Notes: generated by a model not told the origin, from the letters alone. Positions 24,282-33,281 are shown, counted from the first letter of the stretch. The stretch: DNA of 42,267 nt from an uncultured Prevotellaceae bacterium (GCA_900320255.1 ONRS01000026.1:1-42267); one strand, 5' to 3'. A program made the numbers and translations.

Positions 24282-24312
24282 CAAATGTACAAATTATCAT
24301 TTAAAAAACAAA
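24282..24312 (-). promoter_or_regulatory. Promoter of the secreted-protein gene
   Basis: On the minus strand TTTG (24309-24312), a 19-nt spacer and TACATTTG (24282-24289) fit the consensus. A leader of about 50 nt would precede the ATG at 24224. Confidence 0.65.
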
Positions 24313-24329
24313 ACAAATCTTCAATTTTA

Positions 24330-24360
24330 TTTGCTTTATTCTTAATTATTTGTATTTTTG
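24330..24360 (+). promoter_or_regulatory. Promoter of the T9SS plug gene
   Basis: TTTG at 24330-24333, a 19-nt spacer and TATTTTTG at 24353-24360 place the transcript start about 14 nt before the ATG at 24381. It also argues against the longer reading frame that begins at 24285. Confidence 0.65.
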
Positions 24361-24380
24361 CCACAAAAGAGAACAACATC

Positions 24381-25628
24381 ATGAAGAAAAGAATACTCAC
24401 GCTTTATACCCTTTTGCTGACTGGCCTGCTCAGCATGACGGCGCAGCACAGGACATTCGTCCCTGAGCTGAACGGACTGCAGGTAACGGCCAACAACGAC
24501 TGGCTCACCCCGCCTGTCATCAACCTGGGCACCAGCGACGTCATCAACATAGGCTTCGACCGCATGAGCCACGAATACCGTACTCTATCATACCATGTTG
24601 AACATTGTGAAGCCGACTGGACCACCAGTCAGGAACTCTTTGACATCGACTGGCTTTCGGGATTCAACGACCAGCCCATTGAGGACTATGCCGCCTCCAT
24701 CAACACCACGCAAAGCTACACCCACTACTGGCTGCAAATTCCCAACGAGCGCACCCAGCTGAAGATGAGCGGCAACTACCGGCTCAACATCATCGACGAT
24801 GACAGCGGAGAGACGGTTGCCGAAATACGGTTCATGGTGGTGGAACCTGCTGCCAACATAGGGCTGGCCGCAACGACCAATACCGACATCGACACCAACC
24901 GCGAGCACCAGCAGGTCAGCATGACGCTCAACTACGGACAGCTCAATCTTACTGCTCCTGACGAACAGCTATATACCGTAGTCATGCAGAACCAGCAATG
25001 GGACGAAGCCGTCATCAACGCAAAGCCTGACCGCCAGAACTACAACGGGAGGGAACTGGAGTGGCAGCATTGCCGGGCCCTGATTTTTCCGGCAGGCAAC
25101 GAGTGGCGCAAGTTTGAGACGCTCGACGTCAGCCACACCACTATGGGGCTGGCCTCCATGCGATGGGACGGCGTAGCATTTAACGCCTACCCCTTTGCCG
25201 ACGAGGCACGCCGCAACTATCTGACCGACGCGGATGCCGACGGAGCCTTCATCATTCGAAACAGCGACAACACGGAAATAGAGACTACCTGCGACTACGT
25301 GCGCGTGAACTACGAGCTGCACACCCCACCCTTCCCCGCCGACTACGACGTCATAGTCAGCGGACCGTGGGCCACCAACCAGAACCCGCAGGCTTACACC
25401 ATGTTCTACGACGAGGCAGACCGCTGCTACCGAGCCGCCATCTGGCAGAAGCAAGGCTACTACAACTACCAGTACCGTCTGCGCAAGGCTGACGGAACCA
25501 CGAAGGCAGCACCTACCGAAGGCAACTTCTACCAGACAGGCAACTCCTATCAGGCTTACGTTTATTATAAGGGAACGGGAGAAAGAACCTGGCGGCTCGT
25601 AGCCTTCAGGCAGTTAATTTTCAAGTAG
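24381..25628 (+). CDS. Type IX secretion system plug protein (DUF5103 family)
   Basis: A 415-residue periplasmic/outer-membrane protein with signal peptide MKKRILTLYTLLLTGLLSMTAQ. The body matches DUF5103: ITVPELNG-like opening, YHVEHCEADWTTSQL, SFNTTQSYTHYWLQIPN-like segment, GNYRLNIIDDDSGETVAEIRFMVVE, and late VSGPWATN and CYRAAIWQKQGYYNYQYRL. In related bacteria this protein closes the SprA translocon when idle. The frame can be extended back to 24285, but the extra residues lack a family match and would span the promoter. The last 15 nt overlap the convergent regulator gene. Only this T9SS component is in the window. Confidence 0.9.
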   Translation: MKKRILTLYTLLLTGLLSMTAQHRTFVPELNGLQVTANNDWLTPPVINLGTSDVINIGFDRMSHEYRTLSYHVEHCEADWTTSQELFDIDWLSGFNDQPIEDYAASINTTQSYTHYWLQIPNERTQLKMSGNYRLNIIDDDSGETVAEIRFMVVEPAANIGLAATTNTDIDTNREHQQVSMTLNYGQLNLTAPDEQLYTVVMQNQQWDEAVINAKPDRQNYNGRELEWQHCRALIFPAGNEWRKFETLDVSHTTMGLASMRWDGVAFNAYPFADEARRNYLTDADADGAFIIRNSDNTEIETTCDYVRVNYELHTPPFPADYDVIVSGPWATNQNPQAYTMFYDEADRCYRAAIWQKQGYYNYQYRLRKADGTTKAAPTEGNFYQTGNSYQAYVYYKGTGERTWRLVAFRQLIFK

Positions 25629-28058
25629 GCGGTACTCTACGGGAGTCTGATGATAGAACCTGAAGAAGCAGGCTGCAAAATAGTTGGGTGAGGCAAAGCC
25701 GCACTTCTCAGCCACGTCTTCTATTGACATTTCCGTACTGCGAAGCAAACGGACGGCCTCTTGCAGACGCAAACGACGGGCCAGGATGTGAGGTTTCTTT
25801 CCGATGTTCTTTACCATCAGTTCAAGGAATTGCACCTCGTTCACACCACCCACATCGCAAAGGCGGCTGACCGTAAGATGACTATCGGGGGTCTTTTTCA
25901 TAAAGGGTATCACCTTCAGCATGACCGACATGAACTCCTCGCTCTGAAGGCCTATACTGCTGCTATACATATACTGCGCCTCGTCTTGACGGGAGAATGT
26001 CTCACCCTCCAGTCCGTCACACCTGCGTATCAACGTCCGCAACTGGCGCAACATCTCGCTTTCACCGGCATTACGCTTCATCTTCAGACGGACGTTGCGG
26101 AGGAACTGGTTGAGGTTGAGCAGCAGCAAGATAAGCAGAATAAGACCTAATGTAAGATAGACGCCTGTGGTACGCCACCAAGGCTGGTTGACATGTACCA
26201 GCCAGACTATAGGCTCCTGTATCCACACGTCAGCATACATCGACACCTGCATCTCGATGTGATAGTCACCTGGGGCAAGACCTGGCAACGCCAATGTGAA
26301 CAGGCCCCGCTCACTCACCCGCTCGTCAGAGAAGAAGGACACAATCTGCCACTCCGGGTCAAGCTCGGGGACACGATAACGGTAGAACGTCTGCATCGGG
26401 CGGAAGAAGTTCAGGCCCGAGAAGAGGAATGTCAGAGAATTATGATTATAATCGACATTCATCTCGAATGAACGCGTAATAGCCCGGTCCATGATCAGCT
26501 TTCCGTCGAGCGTCGTGCCGGCCTCCACCTGAGTACCATTTACCGTCATGCCTATCAGCTTAGGATAGAACTTCAGGTCGCGGAAAGCCGTATAGTGGAA
26601 ACTGGCCGGCTGGAACGTCAGCACATGGTCGAGTGCCTGCATGATCACCGTACCGTCCTCCAGAACCCGGGCACGCCCGTTAATGAACATCTCGTTGGGC
26701 ACATTGTCGTGAAGGTTGTAGCTATTGATGGCCGTTAGAACGGAATCTCTTATCAGGAAGCACGAAATGCCGTAGCTGGTGCTTACCCAGATGTTATGGT
26801 CATGCGTCTCAACTATGGAGTGTACCACATCATTGAACATGCCATCCTTTCTGCCAAAGGTCTCGGGGGTGGCATTCTGCTTATAATAGAGCATAAGCCC
26901 CGAACGGGTGCCTACCCAAGACCAGCCGCGACTGTCAGTAAACACACAGTTGACGCTCTCGCCGTTATACTCTGCGGGCTCCGGCTGCACTTGCTCTAAC
27001 AGTTGATAATAGTGAAGAGCTTCCGGCTCATCCCAACCGTACACCTTAAAGGGTGAGCTGAACGGCTTGGCATAGAGCAGACCACGACGCTCGGTACCTA
27101 CCCACATGCCCCCCTGACGGTCAAACTCTATCGTGTTGATATCAGTAAGCAGCTTCTTGCCATCCGTCATGGTCAGCTGTTCTATGTGGTTCGTGGTCTT
27201 GTCCCTTAGGTTGTAAGTCCAGTAGCCATACTCTGAAGCAATATAGGCCACGTCACGAAAAACCCGCAGGTTGTTCATCTTGTAGGGAAGCCGCATCAGG
27301 ACGGTCCATTGGCGCTTCTTGACGTCAAACTGCATGAATACCGACTCCTTCTCGCCGTCTCGAATCTGCAGGAAGGTATCATTATACCGCTTCACCAATG
27401 ACGTACGGTAATAACGCTTGGCCTCTTCTGAGTCGTAAGCTGCCACACGATAGAGCAACTTACGGTTTTTAATCTCTAAGTCAAAGCCCACCACTTCACC
27501 ATTCTCGTAGAACAGCAGCAGTTCCTTACCCCCGTAAGTGGCAAGGTCCTGAAGGTTCAGCCCCTTAATAAGCGGGAATGCCATTTTCAGCTCCGTACTA
27601 TAGATCATGTTTCCGCTTACCAGCCAAAGGCCGCCGTCATCGTCAACAAAGAGATCGGAAACACGCTCCTGCATGCCCATCGACGAGAACAAGGAGTCAA
27701 TGTTGACCACAAAGCGCTCAGTAGTCAGGTTCACGCAGGTCACTATGCGCTTGTCCTTGAGCCACAAATGGTGATACTTGTCGAAGTAAGGGTGATAATG
27801 TCCCAAGTAGTTGGGCAGCATATATTTCGTCTCGTCAGCTGCATCTACATGCGAGAAGTCCATTCCGTCATAGAAATTAATGTGACCGATGGAGGTTACA
27901 ACCATGCGCCCTGTCTTGGTGCAGACAATTGACTGGGCACTATTGTCGGCCAGTCCGTCAGAGGCATTGAAGACTACAAACCTGCGCTCCGATTCCTGCC
28001 CTGTTACAGATAGGGCACACAACAGCAATAGCGTTGAAAGAATGGATGACAGTTTCAT
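25614..28058 (-). CDS. Membrane-spanning regulator: periplasmic two-component-type propeller plus cytoplasmic AraC domain
   Basis: An 814-residue protein. Signal peptide (MKLSSILSTLLLLCALSVTGQ), then propeller repeats (GGMWVGTERRGLLY, GWSWVGTRSGLMLYY, HNIWVSTSYGISCF) up to about 480, a Y_Y_Y-like sandwich (about 510-620, with YRVPELDPEWQ), one transmembrane helix (about 633-651) and an AraC-type helix-turn-helix at the end (about 725-812; MSIEDVAEKCGFASPNYFAACF). In the usual hybrid two-component systems of this phylum a histidine kinase and receiver sit between helix and AraC domain. Here about 75 residues link them and no H-box, ATP-binding or receiver motif is seen. It probably signals directly across the membrane as a one-component regulator. 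The ligand and targets are unknown. Confidence 0.9.
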   Translation of the reverse strand: MKLSSILSTLLLLCALSVTGQESERRFVVFNASDGLADNSAQSIVCTKTGRMVVTSIGHINFYDGMDFSHVDAADETKYMLPNYLGHYHPYFDKYHHLWLKDKRIVTCVNLTTERFVVNIDSLFSSMGMQERVSDLFVDDDGGLWLVSGNMIYSTELKMAFPLIKGLNLQDLATYGGKELLLFYENGEVVGFDLEIKNRKLLYRVAAYDSEEAKRYYRTSLVKRYNDTFLQIRDGEKESVFMQFDVKKRQWTVLMRLPYKMNNLRVFRDVAYIASEYGYWTYNLRDKTTNHIEQLTMTDGKKLLTDINTIEFDRQGGMWVGTERRGLLYAKPFSSPFKVYGWDEPEALHYYQLLEQVQPEPAEYNGESVNCVFTDSRGWSWVGTRSGLMLYYKQNATPETFGRKDGMFNDVVHSIVETHDHNIWVSTSYGISCFLIRDSVLTAINSYNLHDNVPNEMFINGRARVLEDGTVIMQALDHVLTFQPASFHYTAFRDLKFYPKLIGMTVNGTQVEAGTTLDGKLIMDRAITRSFEMNVDYNHNSLTFLFSGLNFFRPMQTFYRYRVPELDPEWQIVSFFSDERVSERGLFTLALPGLAPGDYHIEMQVSMYADVWIQEPIVWLVHVNQPWWRTTGVYLTLGLILLILLLLNLNQFLRNVRLKMKRNAGESEMLRQLRTLIRRCDGLEGETFSRQDEAQYMYSSSIGLQSEEFMSVMLKVIPFMKKTPDSHLTVSRLCDVGGVNEVQFLELMVKNIGKKPHILARRLRLQEAVRLLRSTEMSIEDVAEKCGFASPNYFAACFFRFYHQTPVEYRLLEN

Positions 28059-28085
28059 ATTTACAGCCGTGTGGTTTTAACTGGG

Positions 28086-28117
28086 CAAAGATATGAAAAA
28101 AAAAGATTATCTCCAAA
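28086..28117 (-). promoter_or_regulatory. Promoter of the AraC-propeller regulator, with A9 tract in its spacer
   Basis: On the minus strand TTTG (28114-28117), a 20-nt spacer and TATCTTTG (28086-28093). The spacer contains a run of nine A on the plus strand (28096-28104), so slippage there would change promoter spacing. Confidence 0.6.
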
Positions 28118-28137
28118 TTATTAATCAAAAAAACGCT

Positions 28138-28174
28138 AAAAGCTGCCTGAAGGACTATCCTACAGGCAGCTTTC
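28138..28174 (-). terminator. Terminator at the end of the nqr operon
   Basis: Arms AGCTGCCTG (28141-28149) and CAGGCAGCT (28163-28171) form a 9-bp stem. On the minus strand it is followed by TTTAGCG and a T7 run. It lies 29 nt beyond the stop of the small gene at 28200, marking the operon's end. Confidence 0.75.
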
Positions 28175-28199
28175 AGTATGTTTACAGCTCTTTCTGCTG

Positions 28200-28772
28200 T
28201 TACTTCTCTATGTAGCTGATGGCATGATACTGACCTGAGGCCAGTCGGCCTGTCAGGCTGATAAAGGCATCCAGATTAGCACTCTCATGCTGAGGATAGG
28301 ACATAAGCAGGTCGGCAGTCAGCTGCTCGTCGGCAAGCATGACCACATCGTTACTGAGCTGGTAGAGCGGCAGAATGGAACCTCCGCTAATGCGACTCAC
28401 CAACAGCCAGGTGCGCTGGTGCTCGGGTGAGAAGTAAAGCACGTAGGCAAACTGCATGTCACCCGAAAAGAACGTCACGTTCTGATTACCCTCAGGGGTG
28501 GTCATATAAACGACAGGCTGAGCCGGCTGGGCAGCACCCTTCACCTCAGGAGCCTGAGGCGAATCGGCCAGCACAAGTGCAAGTGCCGTGTGGTTGGTCC
28601 ACCCTTCCGTACCGAAACGTGAGGTGTAAGGTCTTGACAGGCCCATTGAGCCGTCGGCGGTATAGTCAGTACGAACGGTAAAGTCAAAGCCGTCTGCAAC
28701 GAGCAGTTCTTCTTGCGCCTGCAGCATCATTACCTGACAAAGCACGATGATTATCAATAACAATTTCTTCAT
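28200..28772 (-). CDS. Small secreted protein of unknown function at the end of the nqr operon
   Basis: A 190-residue protein with signal peptide MKKLLLIIIVLCQVMMLQAQ and no lipobox, so probably periplasmic or outer surface. The mature part has mostly beta-strand character (YVLYFSPEHQRTWLLVSRISG). A proline/alanine-rich stretch (PQAPEVKGAAQPAQPV) lies near the middle. No cofactor-binding cysteines or known domain can be seen. It lies only 6 nt after nqrF, and the terminator follows it, so it is cotranscribed with the sodium pump genes. Whether it serves the NQR complex or is a passenger is unknown. Confidence 0.8.
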   Translation of the reverse strand: MKKLLLIIIVLCQVMMLQAQEELLVADGFDFTVRTDYTADGSMGLSRPYTSRFGTEGWTNHTALALVLADSPQAPEVKGAAQPAQPVVYMTTPEGNQNVTFFSGDMQFAYVLYFSPEHQRTWLLVSRISGGSILPLYQLSNDVVMLADEQLTADLLMSYPQHESANLDAFISLTGRLASGQYHAISYIEK

Positions 28773-28778
28773 AGAGCG

Positions 28779-30044
28779 TTATCCTCCAAAGTTATCATAC
28801 ATGATGCTTTCGGGTTCTACGCCGAGCGAGTCTAGCATAGAAACAACAGCCTTCGACATCGGGCCGGGGCCGCACATGTAGTATTCGATGTCCTCGGGAG
28901 CCTCGTGGTCCTTCAGGTAGGTGTTGAGCATCACCTGGTGAACGAAGCCCGGTGTGTATTTCACGCCTGCAGCATCGGCAGCGGGGTCTTCGCGGTCGAG
29001 TGCCAGGTGGAAGTGGAAGTTGGGATATTCCTTCTCCAGTCCGAGGAAGTCGTCTAAATAGAACACCTCGTTCAGGGCACGGGCGCCGTAGAAGTAGTGC
29101 ATCTCACGGTCGGTAGTGTGCAGCGTCTTCGTCATGTGCATAATCTGTGCACGCAACGGAGCCATACCGGCACCACCACCTACCCAGATCATCTCCTTCT
29201 TCGAGTCGAAGTGCGGGTGGAAGTCACCATAAGGACCTGACATGATGACCTTGTCGCCAGGCTTCAGCGAGAAGATGTACGACGAGGCAATACCCGGGTT
29301 CACCTCCATGAAGCCGCTACGGTCGGGTTTGAACGGCGGCGTGGCTATACGTACGGTGAGCATGAAGACATCGCCCTCGGCCGGATAGTTGGCCATGGAG
29401 TAAGCACGAATGGTGGGTTCGGGGTTCTTACACTTCAGGTCGAACATCTTGAACTTCTCCCACGACGGTACGTATTCCGGCGTAATCAGGTCACGGTCGT
29501 AGTCGTTATAGTCGATGCAGTCGAAGGCAGGAATCTTAATCTGTGCGTATGAGCCAGGCAGGAAGTCCATATGGGCGCCCTTAGGCAGCTGCACCTTGAA
29601 CTCCTTGATGAACGTAGCCACGTTCTTGTTGGAGATGACGGTACACTCGTACTCCTTCACGCCGAGGATGCTCTCGTCAACATGTATCTGAAGGTCACCC
29701 TTCACCTTGCACTGGCAGCCCAGGCGCCAGTGGTCCTTGATCTGCTTACGGGTGAAGTGCGGCTTCTCTGAGTCGAGGATTTCTCCACCACCCTCAAGCA
29801 CCTGTACCTTACACTGTCCGCAAGAGGCCTTACCGCCACAGGCTGAAGGCAGGAAGATACCGTTTTCGTTAAGCGTAGCCATGAGGTTGTTACCCTGAGG
29901 CACATTGAGCACACGGTCTCCGTTAACTGTTATATTCACGTTTCCGCTGGGCGACAGGTATTTCTTGGCCACCAGCAGGATGATCACTAATAAAAGTATT
30001 ACTATAAGGAATACTCCTATACTGTAAGAAATAAATTCTATCAT
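28779..30044 (-). CDS. nqrF: Na+-translocating NADH:quinone reductase subunit F
   Basis: The NADH-oxidising subunit of the six-subunit inner membrane sodium pump. The 421 residues contain an N-terminal membrane helix (about 7-27), a 2Fe-2S ferredoxin domain with C69, C75, C78 and C110 (ACGGKASCGQC...GC), an FAD-binding domain with RAYSMANYP (about 214-222), and a NAD-binding region with GGGAGMAPLRAQI and YYMCGPGPM. All four iron-sulfur cysteines expected for NqrF are present. It follows nqrE after a 135-nt gap that holds a long palindrome, unlike the close packing of nqrA-D. Confidence 0.97.
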   Translation of the reverse strand: MIEFISYSIGVFLIVILLLVIILLVAKKYLSPSGNVNITVNGDRVLNVPQGNNLMATLNENGIFLPSACGGKASCGQCKVQVLEGGGEILDSEKPHFTRKQIKDHWRLGCQCKVKGDLQIHVDESILGVKEYECTVISNKNVATFIKEFKVQLPKGAHMDFLPGSYAQIKIPAFDCIDYNDYDRDLITPEYVPSWEKFKMFDLKCKNPEPTIRAYSMANYPAEGDVFMLTVRIATPPFKPDRSGFMEVNPGIASSYIFSLKPGDKVIMSGPYGDFHPHFDSKKEMIWVGGGAGMAPLRAQIMHMTKTLHTTDREMHYFYGARALNEVFYLDDFLGLEKEYPNFHFHLALDREDPAADAAGVKYTPGFVHQVMLNTYLKDHEAPEDIEYYMCGPGPMSKAVVSMLDSLGVEPESIMYDNFGG

Positions 30045-30065
30045 ATATCTTTTTCTTTTTTATCT

Positions 30066-30155
30066 GAAACTAATTTGAATAATGTGAATAATTATATCCA
30101 CGAATTATTATTAAAATTTGTGAGTTGAATTATTCATATTATGGCAATTTGTTTC
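30066..30155. repeat. Long imperfect palindrome between nqrE and nqrF
   Basis: Arms 30066-30095 and 30127-30155 pair over about 24 of 29 positions (GAAAC.AATT...ATAAT.TGAATAATT). The nqrF-proximal flank is a T-rich TTTTCTTTTT (A-rich in the mRNA). GAATAAT-type units recur at about 9-bp intervals. Confidence 0.75.
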
Positions 30156-30179
30156 TAAAACCATTTCTTCATTTATTTC

Positions 30180-30806
30180 TTATATGTTTAGTCCACTAAA
30201 ACACATCATGGCCATGGCCATGAGACCTACGGTAATAAACACAATGCCGAGACCCTGCAGGGGCTTGGGTACGTCAGAGTACTGCATCTTCTCGCGGATG
30301 GCACCCATGGCCACAATGGCCAGCGTCCAACCGAGACCCGAGCCGAAACCATAGACAATGGCATCCCAGATGCTGGTAATGGCCTGCGAATTGGTGGGGT
30401 CCATGAGAATGCGCTGCTGCATGAAGAGCGAAGCACCCATGATGGCGCAGTTTACGGCAATCAGCGGCAGGAAGATACCTAAAGCGGCATAAAGTGAGGG
30501 CGAGTACTTCTCGACCGTCATCTCCACCAGCTGCACCATACCGGCAATCACGGCTATGAAGAGGATGAACGACAGATAGCTCAGGTCAACACCTTCCACC
30601 AGGCAACCATCACCCAGCACCTTGGTCTGCAGCAGATAGTTCACAGGGACGGTAACGGTCAGCACGAACGTAACGGCCAGACCCAGTCCCAACGAGGTCT
30701 TCACGGTCTTCGACACGGCAAGGTACGAACACATGCCGAGGAAGAAGGCAAAAATCATATTGTCCACAAAGATGGACCTGAATAGTAATGATATTGCGTG
30801 TTCCAT
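30180..30806 (-). CDS. nqrE: Na+-translocating NADH:quinone reductase subunit E
   Basis: A 208-residue integral membrane subunit with six hydrophobic helices. It begins [33 protein letters not shown], a signature of NqrE, and contains the conserved [12 protein letters not shown]. It forms with NqrD the pair of inverted-topology proteins that hold an iron-sulfur centre between them; the conserved cysteines C26 and C120 are visible. The start ATG has an A/G-rich leader (AAAAAGAAAAGAAT). A 89-nt spacer containing a palindrome separates it from nqrD. Confidence 0.97.
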   Translation of the reverse strand: MEHAISLLFRSIFVDNMIFAFFLGMCSYLAVSKTVKTSLGLGLAVTFVLTVTVPVNYLLQTKVLGDGCLVEGVDLSYLSFILFIAVIAGMVQLVEMTVEKYSPSLYAALGIFLPLIAVNCAIMGASLFMQQRILMDPTNSQAITSIWDAIVYGFGSGLGWTLAIVAMGAIREKMQYSDVPKPLQGLGIVFITVGLMAMAMMCFSGLNI

Positions 30807-30823
30807 ATTCTTTTCTTTTTACG

Positions 30824-30894
30824 ACTACGAATTTTGCGAATTTAACGAATTAAAGCGCGAAACAATAATTCGTATAATTCGTGTAATTCGTAGT
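30824..30894. repeat. Long imperfect palindrome between nqrD and nqrE built from 9-bp units
   Basis: Arms 30824-30851 and 30867-30894 pair over 23 of 28 positions and are outlined by ACTACGAATT/AATTCGTAGT. Each arm contains three copies of an AATTCGT core at 9- to 10-bp intervals. The same TTTTCTTTTT lies beside the nqrE start as beside nqrF. Confidence 0.8.
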
Positions 30895-30895
30895 T

Positions 30896-31504
30896 TTATT
30901 TTTCCTTATAAAAGTAAGCACGATGAATCCAAATGACACAACCAACAAGGATGAGGGCCATGGCGGGCATGGTCATCATACCGTTGCCCACGTAGCCGTC
31001 GGGCAGAACCTGGAAGCCCAGCAGCGAGCCACGTCCCAGCAACTCGCGCACGGCACCTACGATGACCAATATCATGGCGTAGCCAAGACCGTTACCCACA
31101 CCGTCGAGGAACGACGGCCAGGGCTTGTTCATCATGGCGAATGCCTCCAGACGACCCATCAAGATACAGTTGGTAATAATCAGACCTACATACACGCTCA
31201 GCTGTACGCTTACGTCATAGGCAAAAGCCTTCAGCACCTGACTGACGATGGTTACGAGAGCAGCAACAACCACCAGCTGCACCACGATGCGGATGCGGTT
31301 AGGAATGGTGTTGCGGATAATAGAGATGATTACGTTTGAGAAGGCGGTAATCACCGTTACGGCGAGTCCCATCACAATGGCCGGCTTCAGCTGGCTGGTG
31401 ACGGCAAGTGCCGAGCAGATTCCCAATACTTGTCCCAGTATGGGGTGGTCGAGGTTCAACGGTCTTGTGAATACCTCTTTATTTTGTTTACTGAATAGAC
31501 CCAT
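30896..31504 (-). CDS. nqrD: Na+-translocating NADH:quinone reductase subunit D
   Basis: A 202-residue membrane subunit, six helices, homologous to Nqr[40 protein letters not shown] and [16 protein letters not shown] are diagnostic; cysteines at about 29 and 111 sit where the intramembrane iron-sulfur ligands are expected. It starts 3 nt after nqrC. Its stop codon lies directly at the edge of the palindromic spacer that leads to nqrE. Confidence 0.96.
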   Translation of the reverse strand: MGLFSKQNKEVFTRPLNLDHPILGQVLGICSALAVTSQLKPAIVMGLAVTVITAFSNVIISIIRNTIPNRIRIVVQLVVVAALVTIVSQVLKAFAYDVSVQLSVYVGLIITNCILMGRLEAFAMMNKPWPSFLDGVGNGLGYAMILVIVGAVRELLGRGSLLGFQVLPDGYVGNGMMTMPAMALILVGCVIWIHRAYFYKEK

Positions 31505-31507
31505 AGC

Positions 31508-32122
31508 TTACTTCTTTAAAAGTTCTACATACGATTTCAAACCATCACGGAGCATATCGGAGACACCATTGGACGTCAGCGTAGCACCCGTCACGCAGTC
31601 AACCTGAGAATCGGGATTATCCACTTTCTTGACCACGCCGATAGCTAACTGGCCGTCGTCGCCAAAGATTTTCTTGCCCTGGAAACGCTCCTGCCATTCC
31701 TGCGAGTCCTTAATCTCAGCACCCAGGCCAGCGGTCTCGCTCTCATGGTTGAAGTAAGCGCCATAGATGGTGTTCAGGTCGTCGTTCACAGAGACGAAGG
31801 CAGAAATACCGCCCCAGAGTCCCATGCCCTTCAAGGGGAACACATACTTTTTCTGTCCCTCCACCTCGCAGACATAGTAGAGCTTGTCGCCTGCCTTTTC
31901 CTCACTCTTCACCACAGCGGCATACTTGGCCTCAGCCTCCTGACCATCCAGTCCGCGGATGTTCAACGAATAGAGAATCTGCTTCTTAATATCAAGTGCC
32001 ACGTTAGCATCCTGCATGGGCTTCAAAGCCTGATAGACGAATGCCAGCAGGAAGGCAACGATAATCACGAGAATCGCACTATATATAATAATGTACGAGT
32101 TCGAATTAGTGTTCAGTTTCAT
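31508..32122 (-). CDS. nqrC: Na+-translocating NADH:quinone reductase subunit C
   Basis: A 204-residue FMN-carrying subunit: one N-terminal membrane helix (about 9-29) and a periplasmic flavoprotein domain. The covalent FMN site is DCVTGATLTSNGV, with T181 as the expected attachment residue. The protein is shorter than the approximately 255 residues of gammaproteobacterial NqrC. The ATG overlaps the nqrB stop by 4 nt. Covalent flavinylation needs an ApbE transferase, which is not in this window. Confidence 0.96.
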   Translation of the reverse strand: MKLNTNSNSYIIIYSAILVIIVAFLLAFVYQALKPMQDANVALDIKKQILYSLNIRGLDGQEAEAKYAAVVKSEEKAGDKLYYVCEVEGQKKYVFPLKGMGLWGGISAFVSVNDDLNTIYGAYFNHESETAGLGAEIKDSQEWQERFQGKKIFGDDGQLAIGVVKKVDNPDSQVDCVTGATLTSNGVSDMLRDGLKSYVELLKK

Positions 32123-33276
32123 TTTGTACCTCCTCTCTTCAAACGTTTCGAGATGTTACGCTCCACGATGAAGTGGTCAATCATAGGAGCAATCATGTTA
32201 CCAAAGAAGATGGCGAGCATCATACCCTCAGGATAGCCGGCATTCATCACACGAATGATGACGGCCATCGCACCGATGATGAAGCCATAGATGTATTTAC
32301 CACACTCGGTACGGCAGGAAGTAACAGGGTCAGTAGCCATGAATACGGCACCGAAGGCAAAGCCACCCAGTACGAAATGCTCCCACCAAGGCATGGGCGA
32401 CATGCCTAAACTCTCAAAGAGGAATGCCAAGGCTCCACCACCTACGAAGACGCTCAGCATGGTCTTCCACGAAGCGATGCCCGTCCAAAGCAGGATAACA
32501 GCACCAATGGCGATGGCGATGACGCTGGTCTCACCAATAGAACCAGGAATAAGACCGGTCACCATATTCATGTCGAAAGGAACGTCGATACCCTGAGCAA
32601 TCTGGCCCAAGGGAGTAGCACCTGACACGCCGTCAAGCGGAGTGCCACCCAGTCCGAAGATGGGGCCGTCAGCTATCCACACCTTATCACCTGTCATCAC
32701 AGAAGGATAAGAGAAGAACAGGAACATACGTGCTGCAATAGCGGGGTTAAAGATGTTCATGCCCGTGCCGCCGAAGATTTCCTTACAGAAGATGACTGAG
32801 AAGGCGCAAGCCAAAGCCAGCATCCACAACGGACAGCCAACAGGCACGATGAGCGGAATCAGAATACCGCTGACCAGGTAGCCTTCCTGTATTTCCTCGC
32901 CCTTCCATTGTGCCCAGGCAAACTCAATACCCAGACCTACAATGTAGCTGACAAGAATCTTTGGCAATACGGCCAGGAAACCATAGCAGAAAATGTCGAA
33001 GAACGATGCTGTAGCCAGCGTGCCGGCAGCAAGATAGTTCTGATAACCAACATTATACATGCCGAACAGCATGGCTGGCATCAGGGCGATGACTACCATA
33101 CTCATGATACGCTTCGAGTCGATAGCATCATGGATATTGGCGCCCGTCTTGGCCGTGGTGTTCGGCACATAGAGGAACGTCTCGAATCCGTCAAAGATGC
33201 TCCGGAAAGCGTGCAGCTTACCTTCGGGCTCGAAGTTGGGCTTTATCTTGTCGAGATAATTTCTTATTGCTTTCAT
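32119..33276 (-). CDS. nqrB: Na+-translocating NADH:quinone reductase subunit B
   Basis: A 385-residue membrane subunit of about ten helices that carries covalent FMN and riboflavin and lines the sodium path. The flavin site DGVSGATPLGQI is present with T221 as the expected linkage residue. NIFNPAIAARMFLFFSYP and FMATDPVTSCRTECGKYIYG are family marks. It lies 5 nt after nqrA and overlaps nqrC by 4 nt. Confidence 0.97.
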   Translation of the reverse strand: MKAIRNYLDKIKPNFEPEGKLHAFRSIFDGFETFLYVPNTTAKTGANIHDAIDSKRIMSMVVIALMPAMLFGMYNVGYQNYLAAGTLATASFFDIFCYGFLAVLPKILVSYIVGLGIEFAWAQWKGEEIQEGYLVSGILIPLIVPVGCPLWMLALACAFSVIFCKEIFGGTGMNIFNPAIAARMFLFFSYPSVMTGDKVWIADGPIFGLGGTPLDGVSGATPLGQIAQGIDVPFDMNMVTGLIPGSIGETSVIAIAIGAVILLWTGIASWKTMLSVFVGGGALAFLFESLGMSPMPWWEHFVLGGFAFGAVFMATDPVTSCRTECGKYIYGFIIGAMAVIIRVMNAGYPEGMMLAIFFGNMIAPMIDHFIVERNISKRLKRGGTK

Positions 33277-33281
33277 AGTCC

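Noticed and set aside
24285..24380. Extended start of the T9SS plug protein
   Set aside because: The additional residues span the promoter; the signal peptide begins at 24381.
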